From Tricholoma matsutake (taxonomy: Eukaryota; Basidiomycota; Agaricomycetes; Agaricales; Tricholomataceae): a stretch of DNA of 64,000 nt. Numbering within the stretch: position 1 is the stretch's first letter; every line of letters starts with the position of its first letter. Both the position numbers and the translations under genes were made by a program. Where the stretch lies: positions 10,354,001-10,418,000 of the forward strand of contig AP026543.1 of NCBI GenBank assembly GCA_026075535.2. The letters run 5' to 3'. The notes below the pieces were generated by a model. It did not search any database. It was not told the DNA's origin and saw nothing but the letters and a program-made list of their open reading frames with translations. Shown here piece after piece: positions 1-12,021 of this stretch.

Positions 1-27
1 TAGATCTGTCAAAATAATTGTGTCCCG

Positions 28-142
28 TAATCGCCCCGTAATCGCCCTCGATAATCGTCACGGTCAAGGGGACTCGGATTATTGACGCGATTTTTGATTC
101 ATAATCGTACAATAATCGCACTATTAATCGTGTAATAATCGC
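28..142. repeat. cluster of TAATCGY hexamer-like repeats
   Basis: Seven copies of TAATCG followed by C or T lie within about 115 bases, mostly irregularly spaced. No reading frame is associated. It could be the subterminal part of a mobile element whose other end lies left of the window. What it is remains open. Confidence 0.4.
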
Positions 143-224
143 AAACTTTGACCGCTACTATTGTGTCGTGTCCCATTTTTTTGACACCGATTACTGCCAG
201 TTAAGTCTCATGATGCTCCAGTAC

Positions 225-657
225 AGGACCCCGGATTATCCCTACCAAGGCTTGGTCCCAATCCGGACAGGTTTTGGACATTTGCAGCCAATAAGCCAGA
301 TCCCGGATGTCCGGACAAAAGTTGGGGCCAGTGGGCCAGAGTCCAGTCCGGACAGGATGTGGTGGGTCAGACCGAAATTTTTTCCAAAACCCATCCAAGG
401 TGCTCCAGGGAACTTTGAAATTGTCATGAAAGATGTGAAAACACTTGATTTTCACCATTTTTGATGCATTTTGGATGGTTTTGTGAGCTTCTTCATGTCC
501 ATCAGCCGAAAATTTCCTTTTTAGGAAGGTGTGGAGCCCAAAAAGTCGGTGGAGGCTAGGTGCAATCCGGACAGGAATCGAACAAAAGTGTCCGGACAGA
601 AAAGCTGAAATTGCAACTTTTCGGGATCTAGGCTTGGTAGGCATAATCCGGGGTCCT
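225..657. mobile_element. MITE with 8-bp target duplication (family 1)
   Basis: The two ends are inverted repeats beginning AGGACCCCGGATTAT and continuing with CCTACCAAG, one mismatch. The element is flanked by a perfect 8-base direct repeat TCCAGTAC at 217-224 and 658-665. The interior (433 bp) carries several copies of TCCGGACA and no convincing coding frame. An 8-bp duplication fits hAT or P superfamily mobilisation, although the tips are not the usual hAT TAG type. Related sequences appear near 22.3-22.5 kb and perhaps 23.8 kb. Confidence 0.75.
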
Positions 658-665
658 TCCAGTAC

Positions 666-2591
666 CCACGGCGTATAGGTGGCCGAAGTATGGCTCTGAA
701 TCTTTTTTATTGTGATATGTCCATTGTCGACCTTCCTCTATTGTTCTGTTTCAGATTCAGTTGTATCAAGACCCCTGAAATCTGCACCAGGGAGCTTTCA
801 GGGGTCCTGGACGTTGCGGAACCGATAACTCGTCGGAGGCGAGAACCGGGTGCGGAATGGATGAAAATCTGCATAACCACCGCGCGGCGATGTCTTTCGC
901 GCACGCTGTCGGTGGGGCTCCCATAATTATGTTGGCAGTTTGCTGCCTTGATGCTTTCAGGGTATTCTGGGACCGGCTGGGATCCCTGTCCTCCCCAGTG
1001 GACATATAAACATGCAAACCGTTCTTATCCGAACACCAAAAGTGGATCCAGAAGCAGCTTTCGGGCCCTCCCGACCAAAGAGAAAAGAAGACCATTCATC
1101 CGACGTCGAGGGAAACTGACTTGTGCCCCGGGAGCTTTCTTCCTTCCAGGTTGCTTCCAGGAATAGCGGAGGATCAGTCTTTGTGTCGGCAGGACTTCGG
1201 TAAAACTTTGATATGCCCGCTATCTCAGTACAATTCTGATCCTGAGTCACGAGTCTGGAGGCTGTCGGGAAGGCAAGCCATAGATAGCCTGGTGGAACTG
1301 ACCCAGATACTGATTTGTGTGCAAATAGAATGGCACGGGCATACAAGCGATAATTATATGAGCGTTAAATAAAGATAACTTACCTACGTAGTGTCGAAGT
1401 ATGTATAGCGCCGCCGATCTCCAAGTCGGATTACCTTAAGTTCATAGTGCTAAAGAAGCACGTTAGTTAAGTATAACGTACAGATACATCCCCACCAGTC
1501 TGCCCTGGCCGTCTTCAAGTTCCCAGATTTTCTTTTCACTATGCTATTTTCGGCTCCTTCTCGAAAGATGCTCCTCCATCCTCCACTGCACCCTTCAATA
1601 GGCTCGTACCTCTTCGTGACCCGGACTGGATCAGATCTCATATCTGCGCCAGGCGGTCACGTATCACCCTCGCGCCTGCCTGAGAGCGATTAGTAATCAG
1701 AGTTGAGTGATAATTTTCGCGATTTGTCTAAGTATCAGGATTCTGGGATAGGAATGAGGCATTGCGGGGGTTGTCGGGACCTTGTTGGAGCCACGCGGTC
1801 CCGCTCCTTTCGACATGGAGATAGTACCTGAATCTCCTGACATTGTTGAATTGATATCACAACTCATAACCACGTTCGTACTCACAAGGCTACAGCTTTC
1901 CCGCAAATCCTCAACAGCTCCTCATCGCATGCCTTTCAAAGACCCCTGAATTTAACTATGCCTGTCAGGTTAGTAGCTACGTGGAGACTTGTGGAGAACC
2001 TGCCCCCAAGCCAATGAATTTGGACGAGCTAAGGTTCTGCCAAACATATGTACATAAACTTACCTCGGCACCGATGTTGGGGTTTGATTGAGTTTTCTTC
2101 CATACTGATGTTTTCCTGTTTTCAAAGTGTCGGACTGTGGCCCTTAAGTTCGTTAACCGATCATCTCGAAACTCCTTCATTGCGAATAGCACTTTGCATA
2201 TCATGTGTCAAACAACCAAAGCACAGCTATGCATATCCGGCGAAAACCAGGTTTTTTATGGAAACACAATTTTGCACACTTACAATTTTGCACACTTACT
2301 GTCAGACGTCGAGGCCTACCGGGGAAACTTCCGTGGCCTCGTTTTGTTTCTGGAAATCATTGGCAGAACCTTATCAAATTAGCCGAATCTACCGCTTTCC
2401 AATCCTGAACACCCGGATCTGGCAACACGACAGGGCGACATCTGAGAGAAGCAAAACGTAGCTGAAGTCACAAGAGCGTTGAACCGCGGTCCGGGAATCC
2501 GTGTGAGCCACTTAATAACCTCGTACGCACCATCGTAATTCCATTGCTTTCCAAGCTTTCGACCCCCACCACTCCCAATTGCACTCCCTCG
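666..2591. other. no recognisable gene
   Basis: CpG content is normal here, unlike the region right of 11 kb. All open stretches are shorter than about 140 codons, overlap on several frames and show no family motif I recognise. Spliced host exons cannot be excluded. Confidence 0.5.
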
Positions 2592-3036
2592 ATGGCCTTC
2601 TTCAACTCTTTGAAAATTAAGGTTCGGACTTGTAACACGCTGATATAGTAACCAGGCGGTTGAAGTGTCTCTCTCCCATTTCCTACAGACCATCAGTCTC
2701 AACAAATCCAATAAATCCACTTCCAGTCGTCGCTTGTCACAATCATCCACTTCCACTTCCAGTAGTCGCTCGTCACGATCCACTTTCTCTGAATCCCTTT
2801 CACCAATCCATGGCAATGTATTTAATCTTTTGATTTATCATTCACGACATGCAGTTGAACATCGAGCACAGGGCACAGAATCAACGTTGGTGACGTATCT
2901 GGATGAGTGCAACACACAATCTTCTCATGGTATAATCGTGAGCGTCAACTTGATATTACGTCTCTACTATTCATGCTGACCGCCTTTGTGTCATGATCAG
3001 GCAGAGATGCTCGATGAGGATAACATGGCTTGGTAA
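2592..3036 (+). CDS. small four-exon gene, copy A (paralogue of the gene at 5522; possibly decayed)
   Basis: Function unknown. This model was built by aligning it with the copy at 5522-5944. Exon 1 (2592-2621) encodes MAFFNSLKIK and is followed by a putative intron at 2622-2688 ending TACAG. Exon 2 starts at 2689 and is serine-rich. Exon 3 ends at 2937. A clear 63-nt intron with GTGAGC donor, GCTGAC branch-like site and CAG acceptor spans 2938-3000. The last exon (3001-3036) encodes AEMLDEDNMAW then TAA. The shared parts with copy B are the start (MA.F), TLVT before the last intron, the 63-nt intron length, and the AEMLDE.NMAW end. Exon 2 has no good GT donor here, only a possible GC donor near 2819 with a very short intron, so this copy may be broken. 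Intron 1 donors in both copies (GTTCGG, GTTGAC) are weak. Confidence 0.35.
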
Positions 3037-5521
3037 TCGAATGCCTCGGCCATGAAAAATGCAAAATTGTACTTGTGATTCACAGAAACTCCTATCTCCC
3101 CAATCCCCAATCGTTTGCACTCTTACGTCTTCCACGTTCACTGTAGCATTTGTACTTTTATCAACGCGCCAGTAGTATTCCAGGATATAAATACCGCATG
3201 CTGTTACTTTACAGCCTGTGAATCTCCATGTCAATGAAAGGAAATAACGACGGTTTTAGGCATCAACTTCCTAGCTGTCATTTATCATCTGCTGCTCTCA
3301 TGGTAGCAGTGACGTTAATGATAAGATGGGGGTATACTGAGCGACGAGTTACCAGTGACCCTTTCGGCCCGGAGTTCGATTCTTCCGCGATGCATGGACG
3401 TTTTTTTCGCTCTTGGCAATGAATCTATCATATGACCGTTTCTTGGTCATTGTATACCGAAAGAACTAAGTTCAAGTGGAGTCCTCGGAGTTGAAACGTT
3501 GACGGGCGAATGGAATCACAAGATGCTAACGTCTTCACTTCAAGTTGTCGTTCATCATTTTCACCGTCAGTGGATCAGCGCGCACTCCAGGTCAATTTTC
3601 CTGTCATAATTAGTTTCTACTCATCCCGATCGTCAATTCGTGAATTGGCACCGTGACGCTCCCGGTTTCTACATATTAACCCGTTGCTCCACAAAAGCGA
3701 TGAGATCGGCACGGATCCTTCATTTATGTAGTCGATCATACCGCAGAAAGTGTGCCACTTAGGCTTTGTGCTAACAATTTTCCTATTGATAGGAACAAAC
3801 TACTGTATAAAGGTATTTTTGCGCCAGTTTTTTGTTTTGTTTTGTTGCTCTTTTGTTTTCTGTTTCTGCTTTTTTTTTCTTTCCCGGCAGGGTCGCGGGA
3901 AAAGCGATATGCCAAATAGAAACCTATTGCAATGATGCGTCTATATTTTTAATTTCACTGAGCTGAAATTTTGGACAAGCGGTTGTGCTGAGCCCAAGGT
4001 GCATAAAGTTGCTGAGCAGGCATTATCCACATGTCGATAAAGTCAATACAACCCCCCAAACCACCTACAAAAACACCATAAAACTAGCTAGTATGACTTA
4101 TGGTATATATATGATAGCTGAGAAATTCCTTAAAAACGCGAAGACGACCTACGCGGCGCAGTGGTCCCGTGTGCCTTTGTGGAGGTGGAGCCGCAAGCTC
4201 CGAAATAATGCTTGGCATTTTTCGGTCGTTCGGTTCCACTTTGAATGGGATTGCTGAAGTGCTCTATACAGTGCCATTCCCGTCGTCCAATAGTTTGGGT
4301 TTGAACAGGTGCCGCGGCTTTGGGCATATTCATCTTCGTGGTGCCAGTGTGGAATGTGTGGTCACAGTTGTCACGCAGGTATTTCCCAGATATATGAAGA
4401 GAGACTCGGAGCTGGCAAGCGTTGATAGATTTGTTGACTGAAGTATGGTTTACGTGGGCTAGACTTGAATTAAAAAGCTGTGGAGGCTTATCACCCACAA
4501 AAGGAATCGGTGCGAATGCCATGCCGGGTCAATTTGGCGCTTGCACAGAAGTAGCGGCCGCACCGTACTTAGAGCCTACGAGACCTAAGTATACGAAGTT
4601 TTCTGTTGGCAAGCCTTGTTTATCAGCAACAATAACCCGAGCAACTGCACTTGGCACTGACAGCCTATGATTTGATTTCCCCCAGACTTGATTCCGAGAT
4701 CGGAAGGATATGCCAATAGGCACAACAGACGACAGGGCACAACTCGAGTCTCGCCAGTGGCGAAGTAAAACTGCCGCGAGGCGCGTTGACATCGAATGAT
4801 ATGACGTCAGCAGACTTGATTTACGAATCACATCAGATCTACAAATTTAGTAAAAACTCCGAGTCCCTCTTCCCCTACTATATATTATGGTTGTTAGTTA
4901 CGTGAACTCTTCTAAACATTTAGTATTACTAGTGCGTACCCTTTGGCACCTCCCCACGGTCTGATTGAGACCCCTCCGATTGTATCGATGCAGCCGTGAA
5001 CTCCGCACTGCAAGATAACATTAACGCGTCGGAACGCGCTCAGATCCGCAGGATCGCAACTAGGTGCTTTTAGGACAGAAAACTTTCAACTGCAATGTAC
5101 CGAATGCTGCCGCCTGCCTTTTTGCCTTCGGACCCTTTCACTGCCTTCCACACTTTTTATGCTGACGCTACTATTGAGGCAATGACAATGTACACCATTT
5201 TGACCTTGCCGCCTTACCATCAATGATTCGATCTATCCTGGCGGTTAACCTTGAAATATCCATGTTGATACATTGATCCACACATCTCTTGGCCCCTATT
5301 GTTGTATACATGCTGGCCTACCGAACGGAACACATTCTTAGGGACGCCACGAAACTCTCCGACGAAGGAAAACGTGACATATAGCACGCGTCGATTATGC
5401 CATTGCCCTCCACCGAACATCGGCCACTTATTCTTAGACCCCTAAGAATAAGTAATCTGACCTGAGATTGGCTACTTCGCACCCCTACTTTCGCGCTTTC
5501 AGTCTATCACTTATCACCTTC
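3037..5521. other. intergenic, no gene recognised
   Basis: It holds a pyrimidine-rich stretch near 3820-3890 and a long minus-strand open frame at 4130-4831, broken once at 4529-4531, that I cannot assign to a family. A perfect hairpin lies at 5427-5452. Confidence 0.4.
5427..5452. repeat. perfect short hairpin
   Basis: An 11-base stem CTTATTCTTAG is followed by a 4-base loop and its exact reverse complement. It lies about 70 bases before the small gene at 5522. It could be a terminator-like or regulatory fold, or chance. Confidence 0.5.
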
Positions 5522-5944
5522 ATGGCATTGTTCAAGCTCCCAAAACCTAAGGTTGACTCTCTGGCGGCGCATACATAACAGTCAGACAATTGATGTCCCA
5601 TTTCCGACAGAGGATAGATTTCCGCACGTTCAAGTTGTTCTTCAACTTCAAGTCCACCCCTCCCTTCCGACCATCACCAGTGTCTTTTGCTGTGTGTACT
5701 ATGCGGTTTTCTCGGTTAATATATACAAATGACTATGAAAATACAGCGTTCAAGTTCGGAATTGACTTTGGTCACAAACCATGAGCCTGGGGGCAAGGCA
5801 CAGCCTTTCAGTATAGTTGTGAGTGTCTCGACTTAACATACGTTTCTGCGGCCCTTCTGACTACCATCGTATGACAATCAGGCAGAGATGCTGGATGAAG
5901 AAAACATGGCCTGGGGTTCACCGTCCAGCTCTCGAAGATACTAG
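5522..5944 (+). CDS. small four-exon gene, copy B, predicted about 77 residues
   Basis: Function unknown; no family recognised. Model: exon 1 5522-5551 (MALFKLPKPK), exon 2 5611-5679, exon 3 5747-5818, exon 4 5882-5944 ending TAG. All junctions fall in phase 0 and every exon stays open in that phase. Introns are 59, 67 and 63 nt, sizes typical of agaricomycetes. Intron 2 has GTGTCT, an AATGAC branch-like site and ACAG. Intron 3 has GTGAGT, CTGAC-type branch and CAG. The end reads AEMLDEENMAWGSPSSSRRY. The main support is copy A, about 2.9 kb upstream in the same orientation, which repeats the start, the 63-nt last intron and the C-terminal motif. The weak point is the first donor site (GTTGAC). 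No signal peptide or membrane segment is visible. Confidence 0.45.
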
Positions 5945-7842
5945 CAGAGTGTTCGCAGAGGACTACGCACCAAAGGCTTTTTGATAGCTGTTTGTCAATT
6001 TATGCACGGCTACTGATCACGCTTGGCCGCCCTGGGAGGATTTACACAATACAATCTTGCATCTGATATCAAAACGCCCGCCGATGATAGCAAAAGTAGA
6101 TCTTGGATAGATCGGATATCTGCAAGAGTTACGGCTTCCTGATCGTTCTTCGCACTTAACTTTTTTCTTGTCCCTCGCTCTTACTTGAGGAGGATTAATG
6201 GGGTTAGTGCAGGTCCCACCACAATATTTGTCGACTTTCTACTTGACTCGTCGATGATTGGATTCTTTTAGGCAAGGCGTAGCTGTTCTCTCAACGTGCC
6301 AGTCGTGCATGTCTCCTCGGCCTGATGGGAACACGATTAAACGGCACATTCATAAAATCGTATCCGCAATGCTCAAGTCTTCGCCAGAGCCCAAAGGATT
6401 TCAGATCTTTGCCGATAACAGCTTCAGTTACAAATTTCAGCTGCCCAAAAAACTTACTCGTCCCGATGTGACGCGCACATTATCGGATCCCAAGCCCGCG
6501 AAGCCCTACCAAGACTGTGACATGCGCATCTGTCGTTCATCAATTCGACCCGTCGGTCAAATTCACGCGCCCTGACTCCCAAGATTTATATCCTATTAAG
6601 CGTGACAGCCATATTTGAGGCGAGTCTTGTTTGTTCTTGACTCGACTCCTCGAGCTCAACAAAGATTAGCTTGTGCTGTCGCCGGCACTAAGTTTGCAAC
6701 CTGGATCACTGTCAATTTGCCATTTGGGTAGATGATGCTTGATGCCATTATTCCCTTTTGGTTTGCAAGATATGCTTCTGTACGCCACTTCATCGCACCG
6801 GATGTCTTCCATTCAATCGACCAATCACAAAGTGTGAAGCACATCACTCCTCCGGTCGACTCGAAGAATCCAAAGTCACATAGAAGTTGGAACAGCGTAC
6901 GCGCCTCTAGTACTTTCCTTAGAATTCTGGATTCAGGTGTGCAAGTAGGAAAGGCAAACTGTTTTCCGTGTCTAGACTATCCATAGTCCGCGGCTTCTAA
7001 GCCATGGGAATTGAGCGCGGCCTCGAGGCTGAGATATCGTCATCGCGTAGGAATTTCTGCCCACTTACGGTACAAATGGAAGAAGCATTTGAATAGAACA
7101 TTGTGCCACCGCAACACCAACACTACATTTGGCCCGGGGACGTTCAAGCATGTGGGTGTGGCATAAGACAGCGATCTTATGTGTCTTCGATCGGGTTATC
7201 GTATCTTGTTGACGGTCTGCTTGAGAGGTCACACCCTTGCGCCACACCGTGCAATCGTGTGCGTGCTTACCATAGGAAACCACTCTTCATCGGGATGAAC
7301 GAGTAACCGGTACAAGACGCGTCAGGTAGCAACGCCACGACCCGGATGCTTTACAGAAGGTGACAAAGCGGGTAACTGTAACCCCTCGACGATTAAACGG
7401 CAGATGCCGAGTACAATAGGCCACCAATGCTTGACCTGACGTCACAGGGGAAAGTAAATGCTTCCGGACCAATCAAATAGAAATCGAAAGGTCAGCAAGC
7501 ATTAACATGAGATACTTAATTGATGAAGGCCGAGCTGCCCGACTTTTCAGGGACATGTTGCTGGATGGTTGTTCAACGGAACTCAGACGGGAAGAGGAGG
7601 GGAAAAGGACAGGTGCAGAATTAAACCAGACCCTCTTCGATAAAGAAGGGCGATGACAAGAAAGGCAGTAGTGAAAGACTGGATTCTGGAGGATCCAAGC
7701 CCTGAACTCCTAGTGGGGTACAATCGTGCTATACAATTCTCAAACAGTTGGAAAAGAGGGACATGATTATCGAAGTTAGCCAATAAAAAGAATGCATGCA
7801 AAATGCCCGCTTAATGTCATGAACAGAAGTTGTTTCAAAGTA
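5945..7842. other. no gene recognised
   Basis: CpG-normal sequence up to the Copia target site. An open frame at 6258-6575 shows no recognisable domain. The last five bases, 7843-7847 (CACCT), are the left copy of the Copia target duplication. Confidence 0.45.
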
Positions 7843-7847
7843 CACCT

Positions 7848-8101
7848 TGTTGGATTAGCAAGCTGTGCTCCGTCCCGAGCACCGGACCGTTCTCCCTTGT
7901 ATGTACCCGTACCTTCGTTGCACCCGTACTTTCTTCTATTTAGCCTTTTTTACCTTCGCTTATGCATAACTACCGTACCTTACCACATGGTCACTCGTAG
8001 CTTAAAACATTTGTACTGTTTGTACTCGCACCTCAGCTGCTTGCTCTCGCTCCCGCGCGCAAACCCTGAGTCTCGTTACACTACATTTAGCTATTCTTAC
8101 A
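7848..8101 (+). repeat. left LTR of the Copia element
   Basis: It is 254 bp long with TG...CA ends. It contains 16 CpG dinucleotides, of which 13 are changed to TG or CA in the right LTR. The only other point difference I see is one C to A. Confidence 0.9.
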
Positions 8102-8114
8102 GGTTATTGGGCCC
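8102..8114 (+). other. probable primer-binding site of the Copia element
   Basis: The sequence right after the LTR, GGTTATTGGGCCC, resembles the complement of the anticodon half of initiator tRNA-Met used by Copia-type elements (GGTTAT...GCCC), with differences in the middle. Confidence 0.45.
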
Positions 8115-8129
8115 TGATCCCCTGCTGCT

Positions 8130-9317
8130 ATGTCCACTACTCTGACCACTACCGACCTCCTCCCCTCGTCTATACCCAAACTCGAGACTTCGGGCCTGAA
8201 CTGGACAATCTTCAAGCTCCGTTTCCAGGACGCGCTTGATGCCAAGGGCTTCTGGGGCCATTTTGATGGCACCACCACTTGTCCCACCGTCGGTTCTTCA
8301 GCCACTGACACTGAAATGGAAGCTCTCACTCTTTGGAACAAGAATGAGCAGACCGCGAAGTCGCTCCTGACGCAGAAGATTCCCGACTCGGCGTTGATCC
8401 TTGTGCACAGCCACATGCTCGTGCGACAATCGCGGCCCATCGATCCTTCAGAATACTCAGAGAAGGGCACATTTGCCTAGACTGAGCTTCGTTCCAAGTT
8501 CTTGCAGTCGAAGTGCCCCGAAAAAGGCAATGTCCGGGAGTTTCTCAATCAGCTTTGCGTTGAACGTGAGAAGCTCACAACCGTCGGTATTGCCATTGAG
8601 GAGAAGGACTATCGGTCCACGATAATCAGCTGCCTACCCCCTGCCCTTGCCAATTTCGCCTCTAGTCTCATTGCTGCAGCTCACGTTAATGACCCTAAGA
8701 GGGAAGTGAAGCCCGATACGCTTATCTCCATCATCTCCGAGGAGTATGAGCGCCACACGACACATCGCTCAAATTGCAGCAAGACAACGAAGGCTGAAAG
8801 CCAAGACAAAGCCTTAGCTGTTACTCCTGGGAAGGGCAAGTCAAAGAAACCTAGGGGCGTGTGCTGGAACTGCAGAGAGAAAGGCCACTTCAAAGACAAG
8901 TGTGACAAGCCCCTGAAGCCATCAGGTGGTGAGAAGGGCACCTCGACGAAGAAGAGCAGCTCAGTGAATGCCGCAGTCGAGACGGATTCTGATTCTGAGT
9001 TGGAGGCAGCATTCTTTGTGTTGCCAGGCACTGACTTTAATGTGGACTCCATGCCCAACTTGCAGGTTGTATCTGATTCTTCGGAGGGATCAGATGTGGG
9101 GGATATGCCTGATGGTGAAGATGATTGGTTTTCGGAGGTGGCCGAGGATGAGATTGTTGATTGCAACTGGTTTTCTGAGGAGTTATCTGAGGCTGATTGG
9201 AGCGAGAGCAGCTCGCTTATCAGTGTTGACTCAGACTCAGAATGTGTTGTTGAGGATGTTGTAGCACAAGTTGGTGCTGGCGATGACCCTGTGAACTCAC
9301 CTCATGCCGAAATATTT
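8130..9317 (+). pseudogene. Copia gag (capsid/nucleocapsid) with one in-frame stop
   Basis: The frame opens with MSTTLTTTDLLPSSIPKLET and the region LNWTIFKLRFQDAL, typical of Copia gag starts. It continues to a CCHC zinc knuckle (CWNCREKGHFKDKC) encoded from 8862. A TAG at 8478-8480 interrupts it, and the same frame continues on the far side. The C-terminal part is very acidic and serine-rich. In an active element this protein would coat the RNA and form the particle. CpG is abundant here (19 CG in 8161-8460), unlike the 3' end of the same element. It runs directly into the protease in the same frame. Confidence 0.85.
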
Positions 9318-10902
9318 GATTCTGGAACCTCTCAACACCTTTCCCCTTATTGAAACGATATCAAAAACTTCACTACGATTTCCCCGAAACCTTTCAAGGC
9401 TGCGAATAAACATGGTTTCTCAGCAGTTGGAAAAGGGGAGTTGGTGGTTGACATACCAAATGGTGCTGTCACTTCTGATTTGCGACTCACTGAAGTGTTG
9501 TATTCTCCTGAGGTGGGGTACACACTTGTTTCCGTTGGCCGTTTGGATGATATGGGCTTCAACGTAACCTTTGGAGGTGGGAAGTGTATCATAACGGGGC
9601 CGGGTGGAGATAAAGTGGGTGAAGTCCCGAAGAATAGTTGTGGACTGTATTGTGTTGACCATGAGCCGGAATCTGCCTGCGCAGAGAGGAGGTACTTACA
9701 TTGGATCAATTGCACCGTCGCCTTGGGCACATATCCCCGAATGTGGCAAAGAAGCTCACCCAGAATGGTTTCATCACAGGCCTTCAACTCGAGACCACAG
9801 CGTCAGGTGAGGAGCCTTTTTGTGAGTCTTGTGTCTATGCAAAGGCTACTCAGAAGCCAGTTGCGAAGACTTGAAAAGGGTAGCATGCAACAGAGTTTGG
9901 AGCCAAAGTGCACTCTGACTTGTGGGGACCTGCTCCGGTGGCTACGAAAGGTGGAAGGCATTATTATGTTATATTTGTTGATGATTCAACGCATTTGACT
10001 CACCTTCACCTTCTCGCCAAGAAATCTGATGCTCCTGAGGCCTACAAGGAATACAAGGCATGGTGTGAGATGCAAATGAAGAAGCCTGTCAGGCTTCTGC
10101 ACTCTGATTGTGGTGGTAAATATATGGGGAAGGAATTCGTGCTGTACCTGAAGTCAAAGAGTATGGAGCAGAAACTCATGGTTCACGATATACCACAGGA
10201 AAATGGAGTTGCAGAGCATTGAAATTGCACAATTGTCGAACATATCCGTGCATTGTTGCATGCGAGTAGGCTTCCAAAGATGCTGTGGGGTGAGGTGGTG
10301 CAGCACATCATTTGGTTGATGAACTGTACATCAACGAAGGCTGTTGCTGGAAAAACACCCTATGAGGCTGCTTTTGGGAAGAAACCAGACCTCAGCCAGG
10401 TTTGCAAATGGGGCAAAAAAGTCTGGGTGTGGATCGAGAGTGGTGATAAGCTGGGTGGATGTGTCAGAGAAGGTCGATGGATTGGTGTCAATGAAAGGAG
10501 CAGCGGTTGTCATGTGTACTGGGTGGATAAACTGACTGTGACCACAGAGCGTAATATCTACTTTGACAAAACACATGCATCAGTGGAACGTCTCAAGGGG
10601 GAGGATTGGGACTTTGTTGAGTTGTCCCCTGACCCACTCACCTTGGCACCATCAACCTCAAACAACCCATCTCTTGTGTCTACATCCACTGCTCCACCTC
10701 CTGCACCAGTCCAGCCCGAAGCATATCCTGAAGATGAAGCACCTGCAAGGTGCATTTGAAAACCCAGCCAGTGTATCCAGGACATCCTTTCCGGTCACGG
10801 AGTCACCTCTGCACAACCTTCTGATCCCCAGCTCTCATCAGGAATTCAGTTGCCAACAGCCGAGTTTGAGAGGGAGGGTATAGCAGATTGGAAGATGGCA
10901 GC
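9318..10902 (+). pseudogene. Copia protease and integrase, decayed
   Basis: The protease site DSGTS is at 9318. The frame then meets TGA at 9351-9353 and, after about 9680, shifts by one base. The integrase starts with an HHCC-type zinc region (LHRRLGH ... CESCVYAKA) near 9700-9870. The catalytic core follows with D in HSDLWGP, D in LHSDCGGKY and E in ENGVAEH. Further stops occur near 9871 and at about 10220. Where a CGA arginine codon would be expected TGA is found (for example EH*NCTIVEH). The C-terminal region (FDKTHASVERL...) leads into the linker to reverse transcriptase, which is cut at 10902 by the LTR element inserted there. Confidence 0.85.
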
Positions 10903-11597
10903 TGTCAAGAACCATTCCTCGCCCGATCGGAACCCGCATCTGTCCAACTCTTTCCCGCATGTCAAACCCGACATTTGTCTACTCCTTCCGATTTCGTTCC
11001 TGGCCGCCTTGCACTGCCCACACTGCTGTGCACCAGGCCGCCTTGTACAGCATCCATGGCTGCCTTCCCAAGGCTGTTGTCTCTATTGCAAATTTGACTA
11101 TGAACTCCTGTGTGGCTCCCACTAGATAATTTATCTACGCAGTTGAGACACTGCCGCAATCTTCATTCCTGTTCCGCATTATTCCGGACTACAGTATTTA
11201 GTTTTGCCTTGTATTCCGGAGTTTGTATATCGACATAGACTCGACTTTATCCTGCCAATCTAAACCTCCTTCTACTCCAACCTCAGTTCTCTAAGAGTCT
11301 GAACTCCATTCGACTCGACCTCTAGTCTCCCTCTGAAGTTCTAATCTCATCTGAACTTAACCCAAGTCCCTCTGTACTCCTTCCCGTGTTTACCTGCACT
11401 TCCCTGCTTCTACCTCCAAACCTTCGTCTTGCAATTAGGACAACAGATGAGGTGAAGGGTGCAGCTTCTTACAAGCTGAAGCCAAGTCCTTTCCATTTCC
11501 CCTCCACAGAATCTGCCACGACCTGACAACCTTCCACTATCATCACCTGCAGGGTCCAATTGGATTCTGACGTGCCCTCTAGGATCAGTTATTAACA
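10903..11597 (+). repeat. left LTR of the inserted retroelement
   Basis: 695 bp, TG...CA ends. The start is defined by the target duplication and the end by the repeat shared with 15442-15675. Confidence 0.7.
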
Positions 11598-12021
11598 GGT
11601 CATCAGGATAGTGATCAGGAAATTTTAGTTCCAGTTGTCAGGCAATTCTAGCCCATAAACCTGGTTGGAAGCCATGAATGAAAGCTCTGCTTTGTTTGGC
11701 ATCAGAAATTCTGCCTTTAGTAGATAAAAACTTTGTGATGTTATAAAATGACCAAAAATATAATCCCAAATCATTTGCATTGAAAATACCAATGTGAAGT
11801 TGTTTGCCAACGAGTTTGTCCATGTCCAAAATTGACCATTTGCAATTGTCTTTGGAACCAGGGTACAGTTTGTGGATGGCGATGTGAAAGTTATGGAATG
11901 AAGTACCACCATCGTATTCTGGAATCGACTCCCAAAGTTCAGAAGTGTCGATGTCGAGGTAATGGCAAGTGTGCTTCTTCATTTCTTCAGAGTCAGTAAC
12001 ATTGCATGCTGAAAAAAGCAA
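11598..12021 (-). pseudogene. retrotransposon gag fragment
   Basis: Read on the minus strand, it contains the capsid-type stretch WESIPEYDGGTSFHNF, then IHKLYPGS, DMDKLVGKQLHIGI and SRAFIHGFQPGLWARIA. After one stop at 11638-11640 (TGA where CGA would fit) it continues with LELKFPDHYPDD. This pattern matches the gag region of a common agaricomycete retrotransposon family. Several H and C residues sit where R is usual, consistent with CpG loss. It faces away from the enclosing LTR element, so it is either inverted or part of another insertion. The N-terminal end is not clear. Confidence 0.65.

Noticed and set aside
3300..3400. tRNA-like T-arm (GAGTTCGATTCTT)
   Set aside because: No matching acceptor stem, D arm or anticodon stem could be placed upstream at the right spacing.
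4130..4831. Minus-strand open frame of about 230 codons with one stop at 4529-4531
   Set aside because: No recognisable family, no conserved motif and no supporting copy; kept only as a note in the intergenic entry.
6258..6575. 105-codon plus-strand frame
   Set aside because: No domain, signal or splice support; consistent with chance in GC-balanced DNA.
11364..11640. Apparent extension of the minus-strand gag frame through the left LTR boundary
   Set aside because: The same sequence recurs at 15442-15675 as LTR; the open frame there is incidental.
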